From Exiguobacterium acetylicum (GTDB lineage Bacteria; Bacillota; Bacilli; Exiguobacteriales; Exiguobacteriaceae), in contig NZ_CP081878.1 of NCBI RefSeq assembly GCF_022170825.1, positions 1,204,001-1,268,000 of the forward strand: a stretch of DNA of 64,000 bases. Direction: 5' to 3'. Both the position numbers and the translations under genes were made by a program. Position 1 is the first letter of the stretch; every line of letters begins with the position of its first letter. Under the pieces are notes generated by a model. The model worked only from the letters and a program-made list of their open reading frames with translations. It ran no database searches and was not told where the DNA came from. This document shows positions 17,398-25,296 of this stretch, piece by piece.

Positions 17398-17723
17398 GAA
17401 TGTTCCTCCTAAGTTGAATATCTTTTGTTGTCGTCGGAATGACATCTATAGAAGTGGATGCGTTTAGTGTGTATTGAAGTGAGTGATGCGGTCATTTGAC
17501 TAACGAGAGTATAGCATTCAAACATCAGACCTTTGTGTTTCAATTCGATTGCTTAAATATATTCTAATAACAATTGTTGTAATATTGAATATGTATTCAA
17601 TCTCAAAATCCCTTTAAATCAAGATGAATCCGTGTTACAACGAGATGAATTTGATGACAAAATGCAATCATGGGAAATGATGAGAAAGTATGGGACTCTA
17701 ATAAGAAGAGAGTAGGTTTTAAG
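17398..17723. other. Divergent intergenic region
   Basis: Divergent promoter region between the short M23 gene and the NUDIX gene. It is AT-rich and contains a perfect AACAATTGTT palindrome near 17569-17578, but no gene, riboswitch or convincing operator pair was found. Confidence 0.4.
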
Positions 17724-18185
17724 ATGGATTTGACGTTTACAGTAAATCAAAAAAAGCTTAACATTCGCGCAGTGGCGCTACTCATTCAAGATGGACACCT
17801 CTTGATTCATCGTCAAGGAGAAGATGATTTTTGGTCATTGCCAGGAGGGCGTGTCCAATTTGGGGAAAGTGGTGCCAAAGCGATCGAACGTGAATTGTTA
17901 GAAGAATTAGGGCAGACAATCGAGCTGCCGATCTTTCGTTTCTTGCATGAAAATTTCTTTCATTACGCGGATCATCAATTTCATGAACTCGGGATGTTTT
18001 ATGAAGTGACGTGTCGAGAACCGCTACCACTCTTGAAAGAAGACTTCTATGGTCCTGAAGGTGAAGGATTGAAGTATCGATTCGTGCCATTCGAAGATTT
18101 AGAGCACTATACGTTGTATCCTAGTGAACTCTCGGAGATGCTACGAGCGAATGTATTTCCAACGCTGTTGACGAATGACATCTGA
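17724..18185 (+). CDS. NUDIX hydrolase
   Basis: A 153-residue NUDIX-family pyrophosphohydrolase, cutting nucleoside diphosphates linked to another group. The NUDIX box is complete in GGRVQFGESGAKAIERELLEELG (~42-64), with the REL-x-EE-x-G core. The start at ATG 17724 (MDLTFTVNQKK) is preferred over ATG 17670, which lacks a ribosome site; the site before 17724 is itself weak. Substrate unknown. Confidence 0.85.
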   Translation: MDLTFTVNQKKLNIRAVALLIQDGHLLIHRQGEDDFWSLPGGRVQFGESGAKAIERELLEELGQTIELPIFRFLHENFFHYADHQFHELGMFYEVTCREPLPLLKEDFYGPEGEGLKYRFVPFEDLEHYTLYPSELSEMLRANVFPTLLTNDI

Positions 18186-18200
18186 CTTTTCCGGAAGAAC

Positions 18201-18225
18201 GTTTATAGATGTATCGCAAGGGAAT
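18201..18225 (+). promoter_or_regulatory. SigB-type promoter
   Basis: GTTTAT at 18201-18206 and GGGAAT at 18220-18225 are separated by 13 bases, matching the Bacillus SigB pattern GTTTAA-N13-14-GGGTAT. It is 49 bases before the stress dehydrogenase start. Confidence 0.7.
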
Positions 18226-18273
18226 GGTTAATCATGTAGTTCATTCCAACAGTGACAAGGGAGCTGACCGTTC

Positions 18274-19149
18274 ATGAGAGAAGAACAGTTCGAAGCGATG
18301 CATCAGGAGGCACGAGGGCAAACGCAAGAACAACAACCAGGTGTCGAGTACGCCATGAAGCCGGAACCGATCTATGATGATCCGGATTATGTCGGTTCAG
18401 GAAAACTGACGGGGAAGGTTGCGCTGATTACAGGCGGGGATAGTGGAATCGGTCGTGCTGTCGCTGTCGCTTATGCGAAAGAGGGAGCAAACGTCGCGAT
18501 CGTATACTTAAATGAAGGCAAAGACGCTGAAAAGACAAAATCGTTGATTGAAGGTTACGGGGTTAAAGCCTTAAAAATCGCGAAAGATGTCAGTCAACCT
18601 GAAAATGCACAAGAGATCATCGATCTAGTCATTGCAGAATTCGGTCAATTGAATATCTTAGTCAATAATGCCGGCAAACAGTTTCCACAGGATGATTTCC
18701 TTTCAATCACACCAGAACAACTGAAGGAAACATTCGAGACGAATGTTTTTTCGATGTTCTATCTGATTCAAGCTGCGTTACCGCATCTGCATAAGGAAGA
18801 CACAATCATCAATACCTCATCAGTAACAGCTTATCGCGGGGCACCAACGTTAATCGATTATTCGGCGACGAAAGGGGCCATCACGACATTGACACGTTCA
18901 CTTGCTTCGAGCTTGATTGAGAAGGGAATCCGCGTCAATGCCGTCGCACCCGGTCCAATTTGGACACCGCTCATTCCAGCGACGTTCTCGAAAGAAAAAG
19001 TCGAGGCGCACGGGGAAGATACGTTAATGAAACGCCGGGGACAACCGTCGGAAAATGCACCAGCTTATGTGTATCTTGCGTCGCGCGATTCAAGCTACGT
19101 TACAGGACAAACGATTCATATCAACGGCGGCGACTACATCACGTCTTAA
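18274..19149 (+). CDS. SDR-family oxidoreductase (YdaD/YhxC-type general stress protein)
   Basis: A 291-residue short-chain dehydrogenase with an extra ~45-residue N-terminus (MKPEPIYDDPDYVGSGKLTGK) before the Rossmann fold. Cofactor motif TGGDSGIG (~53-60), NNAG (~128) and YSATK (~194-198) are intact, and VAPGPIWTPLIP follows. This architecture matches Bacillus YdaD/YhxC stress dehydrogenases, which are SigB-dependent, in keeping with the promoter seen upstream. It precedes a proline-rich gene with 13 bases between, likely one transcript. Confidence 0.87.
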   Translation: MREEQFEAMHQEARGQTQEQQPGVEYAMKPEPIYDDPDYVGSGKLTGKVALITGGDSGIGRAVAVAYAKEGANVAIVYLNEGKDAEKTKSLIEGYGVKALKIAKDVSQPENAQEIIDLVIAEFGQLNILVNNAGKQFPQDDFLSITPEQLKETFETNVFSMFYLIQAALPHLHKEDTIINTSSVTAYRGAPTLIDYSATKGAITTLTRSLASSLIEKGIRVNAVAPGPIWTPLIPATFSKEKVEAHGEDTLMKRRGQPSENAPAYVYLASRDSSYVTGQTIHINGGDYITS

Positions 19150-19162
19150 GGGGGAAAACAAC

Positions 19163-19351
19163 ATGAAGAAGAATCCGAACGAAATACCTGAACGCGAACC
19201 AGATCATCAACCGGACGAAATCCCACAGACACCACCGAGCGAGGTGCCGGATACGCCACAAGAAGATCCGGTCCGTCAACCAGATCCGGATACGTTCCCA
19301 GAACCAACCGAGATTCCGGATACACCGCAGGAAGATCCGAGTCCGTACTGA
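19163..19351 (+). CDS. small proline-rich acidic protein (hypothetical, 62 aa)
   Basis: Reads MKKNPNEIPEREPDHQPDE and continues with two copies of a PDTPQEDP unit (~34-41 and ~53-60). About a third of residues are proline and the protein is strongly acidic, so it is probably disordered. ATG 19163 follows AGGGGG just after the stress dehydrogenase, with a terminator right behind, so both are probably SigB products. No known family recognised. Confidence 0.75.
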   Translation: MKKNPNEIPEREPDHQPDEIPQTPPSEVPDTPQEDPVRQPDPDTFPEPTEIPDTPQEDPSPY

Positions 19352-19364
19352 TTGAATTGATCAG

Positions 19365-19398
19365 AACCACCATCCAAATCGAGGATGGTGGTTTTTTC
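19365..19398 (+). terminator. Terminator after the proline-rich gene
   Basis: AACCACCATCC pairs with GGATGGTGGTT followed by T-tract. Confidence 0.9.
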
Positions 19399-19420
19399 GT
19401 GACAGAAATGAAAAACCAGC

Positions 19421-19450
19421 TTGACAGTCAAACTGTATGGTGAGTATGAT
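19421..19450 (+). promoter_or_regulatory. SigA promoter of the GntR operon
   Basis: TTGACA at 19421-19426 and TATGAT at 19445-19450, spaced by 18 bases. Confidence 0.7.
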
Positions 19451-19462
19451 ACAGAGAAGAAG

Positions 19463-19482
19463 TGTATTATTGTTTTAATACA
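19463..19482 (+). promoter_or_regulatory. Candidate GntR (YtrA-like) operator
   Basis: TGTATTA-N6-TAATACA is a perfect 7-6-7 dyad downstream of the -10 and 25 bases before the GntR gene. Such placement fits autoregulation by the YtrA-type repressor. Confidence 0.65.
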
Positions 19483-19507
19483 TTAAACAGGAAAGGGAGG
19501 TCTACCG

Positions 19508-19888
19508 ATGCAGTTCGACCAAAGAAGCCCGGTGTACCTGCAGGTCGTCCGTTGGTTCAAACAACGAATCGCGACCGAGGAATTGCAAAGCGGGCAAGAG
19601 ATCCCGTCCCGCCGCGAAATCGCCGCACAGCTCGGAATTAATCCGAATACCGCACAAAAAGCATACAAAGAGATGGAGGAGCAGCAATTGATTACGACAG
19701 AACGGAATGTCCCGAGTAAGATTACACGCGATCCACAAGTCGTCCAAAAAGTACGTGCTGAGATGCTGGAAGAAGCCGTCTCTGAATTCATCGATGCCGT
19801 CAAGGCGATTCAAATCCCACTCGATGAGGTCGTCTCAAAAGTCGAGACGGTGTATCAGGAAACGGAACGGAGGAAGATCGATGCTTGA
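19508..19888 (+). CDS. GntR-family (YtrA-like) transcriptional regulator
   Basis: A 126-residue regulator: an N-terminal GntR winged helix (~1-80; PSRREIAAQLGINPNTAQKAYKEMEEQQLI) with only a short helical C-terminus, the YtrA subtype that controls ABC transporters. ATG 19508 follows GGGAGG. It is coupled to the ABC ATPase gene by an 8-base overlap, so it probably represses its own operon through the upstream dyad. Confidence 0.88.
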   Translation: MQFDQRSPVYLQVVRWFKQRIATEELQSGQEIPSRREIAAQLGINPNTAQKAYKEMEEQQLITTERNVPSKITRDPQVVQKVRAEMLEEAVSEFIDAVKAIQIPLDEVVSKVETVYQETERRKIDA

Positions 19889-20558
19889 AGTCCATGGCTT
19901 ACAAAAGAAATACGGTAAAAAACCAGTTCTTCAAGGCGTCTCGTTTTCTGTTCCGATGGATCAATTGACGTGTCTGATTGGACTAAACGGTGAGGGGAAA
20001 TCAACGATCCTGAAAGCAATCGCAGGTCTTGTCCCAGTTAACGCGGGAACAGTTCTCGTCGATGGCGAGATTAACCGAAATAAGATTGCCTTCGTTCCGG
20101 ATATCCAGACGATGCCCGGCTATATGACGGTCGGTGATGCGCTGACGTACATGGCGGATTATTACTCTGACTGGAACCAAGCGACGGCAGATGAATTGAT
20201 GCGGGTCTTCCAGCTACTTTCGACGGACAAGATCACAGACTTATCAAAAGGGAACCAAGCGAAGGTCAGCTTGATCCTCGGATTTGCTCTCGATCGTCCG
20301 TACTTATTGCTCGACGAACCATTCGCCGGAATCGATTTATTTACGAAAGAACAGATTGCTGGACTATTTTCGAGTCATTTCATGGAGGGGCGCGGTATCC
20401 TGATGACGACACACGAAATTCAGGAAATCGAGCACTTGATCGACCGGGTCGTCTTCTTACAGGACGGTCGGATCATCGATGAGCATGAGACAGAAGAGAT
20501 GCGAGAACTGTACGGGAAGTCGGTACAAGACCGGATGCGGGAGGTCTATTTGCGATGA
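19881..20558 (+). CDS. ABC transporter ATP-binding protein
   Basis: A 225-residue ATPase: Walker A GLNGEGKST (~35-43), Walker B YLLLDEP (~142-148), H-loop TTHEIQE. The usual LSGGQ signature appears as LSKGNQAK, as in YtrB-type ATPases that function with GntR partners. ATG 19881 follows GGAGGAAG and overlaps the GntR gene by 8 bases. It overlaps the permease start by 4 bases. Confidence 0.9.
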   Translation: MLEVHGLQKKYGKKPVLQGVSFSVPMDQLTCLIGLNGEGKSTILKAIAGLVPVNAGTVLVDGEINRNKIAFVPDIQTMPGYMTVGDALTYMADYYSDWNQATADELMRVFQLLSTDKITDLSKGNQAKVSLILGFALDRPYLLLDEPFAGIDLFTKEQIAGLFSSHFMEGRGILMTTHEIQEIEHLIDRVVFLQDGRIIDEHETEEMRELYGKSVQDRMREVYLR

Positions 20559-21370
20559 AACAATACATACAATTGACGAACGAAGAGATTAAGCGGAGCT
20601 TTAAGCTTTATGTGATTGTCGTGCTTGTGATGGCAGCGATTGAGCTGGTATCGGTCGTTGTAAACGTCAAACTACATGAGCGCAGAATCGAAGATTACTT
20701 GAAGGCGAATACTGCTACTTTGTATGACGCATTCAACGACATTGGAAAAATTTCGTTCATTGATACAACCTCCTTTTTCAGTTACATGACATTGATTGGT
20801 ATGGCGTTAGTCGTTATTTATACAATTCAGATTTGGTACCGGGATTGGGTTGGTGAAACGAAATATATCTATCGTTTATTGATGCTTCCAGGAAATCGAG
20901 CAAGCATTTTCTTCTCGAAGTGGACGACATTACTTTTGATCATCACGAGTTTTCTCGGTATCCAGTGGTGTTTGATCCAATTCGGAAATCTATTATTTAA
21001 TTGGTCTGTCCGAGTTGACTATCTGGATAAAGACAGTCATCGCACACTAGGAAGTACGTTAGGCGAAATCTTTTCGTTTAATTTGACGAACTTACTCATC
21101 CTTATCGCGTTGTCGATGTTCGTTGTTAGTTTTATATTTTTACTTGTCTTAATTGAACGTTCCTATCGTAAATGGACTGGTCTTCTGAGAATGGGAGTCG
21201 AGATTTTCATCGTGGTTATTTTTACTGTGACAGGTCTTTATTTCTTAGAGCAAACTAAATTATTGTTGAACTCAGAAAAGACGCTTGTATTGATTGGGTT
21301 GTTCGTCCTCTATTTTGCTTATGTGATTTGGAGAAGTCTACGTTTATTAAAATGGAAAATTACGGTTTAA
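20555..21370 (+). CDS. ABC transporter permease
   Basis: A 271-residue membrane protein with six predicted hydrophobic segments (near 20-37, 75-95, 120-145, 170-195, 210-235, 240-265). It lies in the GntR-ATPase operon, starting in a 4-base ATGA overlap with the ATPase, and is the natural permease partner. It has no distinctive family motif; the assignment rests on topology and context. Confidence 0.78.
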   Translation: MKQYIQLTNEEIKRSFKLYVIVVLVMAAIELVSVVVNVKLHERRIEDYLKANTATLYDAFNDIGKISFIDTTSFFSYMTLIGMALVVIYTIQIWYRDWVGETKYIYRLLMLPGNRASIFFSKWTTLLLIITSFLGIQWCLIQFGNLLFNWSVRVDYLDKDSHRTLGSTLGEIFSFNLTNLLILIALSMFVVSFIFLLVLIERSYRKWTGLLRMGVEIFIVVIFTVTGLYFLEQTKLLLNSEKTLVLIGLFVLYFAYVIWRSLRLLKWKITV

Positions 21371-21380
21371 GGAGGACACT

Positions 21381-22475
21381 ATGCGTTCGATAAAATATGT
21401 TTTACTTTTAGGCGTCATCTCTATCGTGTCTTTAGGAATTTATGTGGGACAAGTACTTTCGTTCGATAAGACGAAATTCGTCGTTGAAACAAAAAAAGGT
21501 GATCCAAACGAAGAAGTCGTCCGAAACATGCAACTTAGTCTTAGTGAGTGGGGACAAAATCCGAATGAATATAGTATTTCGATGAATGGGGATATGACGA
21601 AGGATAGTCAAACAATACTTTCGTTACTTTTTTATAATGAATCTAATTGGACCGATGCTCCACGATCGTTCCAACAATTCGCTTGGAAGAATGATACACA
21701 TGTGTTTACAAAAGATTCGATTACATATGGAATCAATAGATTAAGCGAAAATAAACTTGAACTTCAGTATTGGAATGCGCAGACTAAGAAATTGACGAGC
21801 ACAACGATTAAGCTGCCTGAAGATCAAATGAATAAACAGTTACGTTTTTCTCCGTTTCAACGAACAAAGGACAAGTTACTCATTGATGCGACCCCTCTTA
21901 ATAGACAGATTGAAAGAGAATATATCTATCAAATCGATTTAAAAAAGAAAACGATGATTAAAATCAAATTACCTGACCGTTTAGGAAAAGGTGATACGAT
22001 TCGATCGTTTTACGATGGAAAAATGATTGTCGATCAAGTAAAAGAATTGGAATATCCTGATGATTTTTTGTCTGAAACCGTCGTAAAAGATGGTCAACAA
22101 ACAAAAGTATTAAAAGAATTCGATCAAGTCAACGAATCAAATGTCATAAACGATGGTAAAAATTATCTAGGACTTCTTGAAATCTCTCTGAAACCATCGA
22201 GTAAGAAAAAGTTAAGATGGTTAATCTATGATGTTGAGTCAGAGCGACTAATTACCAAAACGATTAACCTCGAATCGCCTACATCAGAAGAAGATTTTTC
22301 CCATACGAGCTTTACTGTAGACCACGACCATATCTATTTCGCTTATCGAACGAAAAAAGATGAGGTCAAATCATTGGTGATCAATCCGCTGACATCTGAA
22401 ATCGTTTACGAAGCTAATATTCAGAAACAAGGTTCGAAAAATAATATTTATCTAAATGAAGTCACAACAAATTAA
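21381..22475 (+). CDS. membrane-anchored protein of a GntR/ABC operon, unknown function
   Basis: A 364-residue protein with a single N-terminal membrane segment (~7-27) and a large extracytoplasmic part of beta-rich repeats with many YDVESERLI/YQIDLKKKT-like strands, suggestive of a propeller. AT-rich compared with neighbours. ATG 21381 follows AAGGAGG, 10 bases after the permease stop. No specific family recognised; a sensor or accessory subunit of the transporter is inference. Confidence 0.7.
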   Translation: MRSIKYVLLLGVISIVSLGIYVGQVLSFDKTKFVVETKKGDPNEEVVRNMQLSLSEWGQNPNEYSISMNGDMTKDSQTILSLLFYNESNWTDAPRSFQQFAWKNDTHVFTKDSITYGINRLSENKLELQYWNAQTKKLTSTTIKLPEDQMNKQLRFSPFQRTKDKLLIDATPLNRQIEREYIYQIDLKKKTMIKIKLPDRLGKGDTIRSFYDGKMIVDQVKELEYPDDFLSETVVKDGQQTKVLKEFDQVNESNVINDGKNYLGLLEISLKPSSKKKLRWLIYDVESERLITKTINLESPTSEEDFSHTSFTVDHDHIYFAYRTKKDEVKSLVINPLTSEIVYEANIQKQGSKNNIYLNEVTTN

Positions 22476-22557
22476 TAAAAGTAACCAATGTCCACTCCTA
22501 ATTTGAAACCTCCCGTTTTCTTCCAACGTATAAAGACTATACGAAGGGGGAACTCAC

Positions 22558-22851
22558 ATGCAATTCTTGATTTTTGTCGTCTTCGCAGGAGTTATGTACT
22601 GGTTCTACTACAGCTTCTTACTCGGGTACCGTAAGAAAAACATCACGCTAACATTTGACGACCGGTTTTATTCACTCGACGAACACGCCGCAGCCATCGA
22701 GCAAAAACTCGCAACGGATGGACATTCGGCGCGTTATCTCGGTGACCGTCGCTTTGAAGTTGATGGCAAACCATACCTGTTCCTCGAGCGGACGGTCTCA
22801 GTCGGTGGGGTTCCGACACAGCAGACGATTCTCGAGCAGCAAAAAAAATAA
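22558..22851 (+). CDS. small membrane protein, unknown function
   Basis: A 97-residue protein with one N-terminal hydrophobic segment (~1-23) and a basic and charged tail containing KKNITLTFDDRFYSLDEHAAAIEQ. ATG 22558 follows AGGGGG. No family recognised. Separated from the previous gene by 82 bases and ended by a terminator. Confidence 0.7.
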   Translation: MQFLIFVVFAGVMYWFYYSFLLGYRKKNITLTFDDRFYSLDEHAAAIEQKLATDGHSARYLGDRRFEVDGKPYLFLERTVSVGGVPTQQTILEQQKK

Positions 22852-22876
22852 CTCTCCCGCGTTCGGGAGAGTTTTT
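22850..22876. terminator. Bidirectional terminator
   Basis: AACTCTCCCG pairs with CGGGAGAGTT; A-tract before and T-tract after serve both this gene and the convergent DoxX gene. Confidence 0.88.
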
Positions 22877-22879
22877 TCG

Positions 22880-23368
22880 TTAGACCGGAATCCGGTCAAG
22901 GGGGTGCGGTTGCTGCGATGAGCGATACCAGCGGATGATCCAGTGATCGATGCCGATGTAATACGCGTAGCGTCCTGCAGCAAGTAAGGCGACAGCTGCT
23001 GCTAGGAAGACCGGGTTCAACGCAATCGTCCCAGCAAGTAAGTAATTGAGATTCATGATGCTCCCGACGATGAGTGCGGGAACCGTCAATAGACTAAGAA
23101 TCAACAAGATGCCGACGACGAGTTCCGCGAACGGAATCAAGGCGTTGATCAGCCCGACGTTTGGTAAGGCGAGTTGCTCAATCCACGTCGCGTACCAGGA
23201 ACTGACGAGTGCGTCTTCGCCAGTTGACTTCACGAGTGCTCCTTCGAGAAACGGTTTCGCATCGAAGCCATTGATGTACTTGCCGATTCCAGCGATGAAC
23301 CACTGGATTCCGAGCCAGAGTCGGATGATCGTCAACAGACCGAGACCGATGATGTGTAATGCTTTCAC
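22880..23368 (-). CDS. DoxX-family membrane protein
   Basis: A 162-residue integral membrane protein with four hydrophobic segments. TIIRLWLGIQWFIAGIGKYING is the typical first DoxX segment, and LINALIPFAELVVGILLILSLLT follows. DoxX-type proteins act in quinone-linked or thiol-redox processes in other bacteria; the role here is unknown. GTG 23368 is preferred because GAGGAG lies 9 bases before; the frame extends further upstream without a site. Confidence 0.78.
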   Translation of the reverse strand: MKALHIIGLGLLTIIRLWLGIQWFIAGIGKYINGFDAKPFLEGALVKSTGEDALVSSWYATWIEQLALPNVGLINALIPFAELVVGILLILSLLTVPALIVGSIMNLNYLLAGTIALNPVFLAAAVALLAAGRYAYYIGIDHWIIRWYRSSQQPHPLDRIPV

Positions 23369-23495
23369 TTTCAGACACTCCTCTACTACAACATAGTCCC
23401 CATCATACTGAAAAATCATCAGTCAGATGGGAACTATCATCATAACGTCATTGAACCGTCATCGACCTGTTACAAAAAAGCGTAAGGTAACGGTT

Positions 23496-24680
23496 TCACG
23501 ACCGTTGATCGAGGCGATGACTGATTGCGGTCAATAAAGCAGCGACAAGCGCAACAAGTCCACCGACGAGTGCCGTGTTCATCATCGGTCCGTTCGCATA
23601 GGCGATGCCCCCGAGTGCCGAACCAAAAGCAATCCCAACGTTACTCGCAACTGGCATCAACGAAGCGGCAAGTCCTTTTGCTTCCGGATTGAACTTTTCA
23701 GCGAGATCAATCAAGTAGATCTGTGTCGAAGTCGTCAGTAGAATCGACATCAACGACATCAAGGCGATGTTAAACAGTCCAAGTGAGAGCGATGCTGTCG
23801 TGAAGTATAAGGCAGCAAGGACGATTGCTTGCACGACGAAGACGAATCGTAATCGTCCCATCGGATTTTTGCTAGCGATTTTACCGGCAAGGATGTTACT
23901 AAAGATCGAGACGACACCGTAAGCGAGCAAGATCGGACTGATCCATGTCTTCGCGATACCGAGTTCCGTTTGGAGGATCGGGACGAGGTACGTGTAGACG
24001 ACGTACGTTGCCCCGAAGCCGAACGATGGAATAAAGAAGGCGATCAAGATTCGTGGATTGGCTAACAATCCGAGCTGCTCTTTAATCGAACCGGAACCTG
24101 TTGATTGCTGGACGGGAACGATCTTCCACACAGCGAGAAACGCGATCAATCCCATAACTGTCGTCAGCCAAAACGTGGCTTCGAATCCAGCGTGTTGACC
24201 GATGAACGTACCAATCGGGACACCGAGGACGTTCGCGAGTGTAAAACCACCGAAAATGAACGAGACGGCGACACCGCGCTTCGCGACCGGCACACCGTCA
24301 CTTGCGACGACCATTGCAAGCGAGATCAAGACACCGGTTAAGATGGCTGTCAGAATGCGGGTGGCAAGTAACACTTCATAACTTGGCGCAAAACTACTGG
24401 CAAGATTCAGTAAGACCCAGGCAAGTAACAGACGAAGAATCAGACGACGCCGTTCTAAATGACCGGTCATCGACATGACGATTGGTGTACCAATCGCAAA
24501 GGAGATGGCAAAAGCAGAGACGAGCGTACCCGCTGTTGCGATCGTAATATCAAGGGCTGAGGAGATTTCAGCGAGGATCCCGACGATGACGAATTCGCTT
24601 GTTCCGAGAACGAACGTCAGGAGCGACAACGTGGCGATCAAGAGCCAATCGCGTCGACTTAAACGAGTAGTAGGTGACAT
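23496..24680 (-). CDS. MFS transporter (DHA1-type efflux)
   Basis: A 394-residue major facilitator with twelve hydrophobic segments. The FVLGTSEFVIVGILAEI start is typical of the AraJ/PbuE-type DHA1 efflux family. ATG 24680 follows GAGGAATC, giving MSPTTRLSRRDWLLIATLSLLTF; the longer in-frame extension lacks a ribosome site. Probably a drug or metabolite exporter; substrate unknown. Confidence 0.87.
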   Translation of the reverse strand: MSPTTRLSRRDWLLIATLSLLTFVLGTSEFVIVGILAEISSALDITIATAGTLVSAFAISFAIGTPIVMSMTGHLERRRLILRLLLAWVLLNLASSFAPSYEVLLATRILTAILTGVLISLAMVVASDGVPVAKRGVAVSFIFGGFTLANVLGVPIGTFIGQHAGFEATFWLTTVMGLIAFLAVWKIVPVQQSTGSGSIKEQLGLLANPRILIAFFIPSFGFGATYVVYTYLVPILQTELGIAKTWISPILLAYGVVSIFSNILAGKIASKNPMGRLRFVFVVQAIVLAALYFTTASLSLGLFNIALMSLMSILLTTSTQIYLIDLAEKFNPEAKGLAASLMPVASNVGIAFGSALGGIAYANGPMMNTALVGGLVALVAALLTAISHRLDQRS

Positions 24681-24806
24681 GGATGATTCCTCAATTCTAG
24701 CGCTTGCGCGCGAAACTATGAGTAACAGGATAGCACGAAACGATTTCGTCGGGTATCGCAAAACAAGATTCCGGGAAAAGAACCATTATTCGAAATAGCG
24801 CGTGAA

Positions 24807-24836
24807 TTTCCAAGGTTTCTGTTTTTTGCGTATACT
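24807..24836 (+). promoter_or_regulatory. SigA-type promoter of the OsmC gene
   Basis: TTTCCA at 24807-24812 and TATACT at 24831-24836, spaced by 18 bases and 34 bases before the OsmC start. Confidence 0.5.
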
Positions 24837-24870
24837 ACAAAAGAAGACTACTGATAAAGGAGTGGAAACG

Positions 24871-25296
24871 ATGCAAGCGACAGTGACATGGAACAAACAG
24901 ATGGGGTTTAGTGGACAAACGGAATCAGGTCACCATCTTGCGATGGATGCAGCACCCGAAAACGGTGGTGAAAATCAAGCACCACGACCGACCGAGCTCT
25001 TGCTACATGCCGTTGCCGGCTGTACGGGGATCGATATCGTCTCGATTTTAGAGAAGATGCGCTTGACGATCACTCATTTCGAAATGGATATCGAAGGAGA
25101 ACGAGCAGAGGATCATCCACGGCGTTTTACATCGATCTCGATTCATTACCGACTCGAAGGCGATCTCCCGGAAGATAAGGTCCGGCGTGCCATCTCGTTA
25201 TCAAAAGATAAATATTGTTCGGTCTCACAATCCCTGAACGCTGAGATTTCCGTCTATTATTCGATTAATGGTGTGCGGAGCGAGGATCCTTTGTGA
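24871..25296 (+). CDS. OsmC-family protein
   Basis: A 141-residue OsmC/YhfA-like protein. Two conserved cysteines are visible: AVAGCTGIDIVSIL (~Cys51) and DKYCSVSQSLN (~Cys115). In the family the pair reduces organic or fatty-acid hydroperoxides, but YhfA members are uncharacterised. ATG 24871 follows AAAGGAGTGG; the frame extends upstream with no site. It overlaps the following lipoprotein gene by 4 bases. Confidence 0.85.
   Translation: MQATVTWNKQMGFSGQTESGHHLAMDAAPENGGENQAPRPTELLLHAVAGCTGIDIVSILEKMRLTITHFEMDIEGERAEDHPRRFTSISIHYRLEGDLPEDKVRRAISLSKDKYCSVSQSLNAEISVYYSINGVRSEDPL

Noticed and set aside
16403-17720. c-di-AMP (ydaO) riboswitch before the M23 hydrolases
   Set aside because: Neither leader has the conserved aptamer segments; only short dyads are present.
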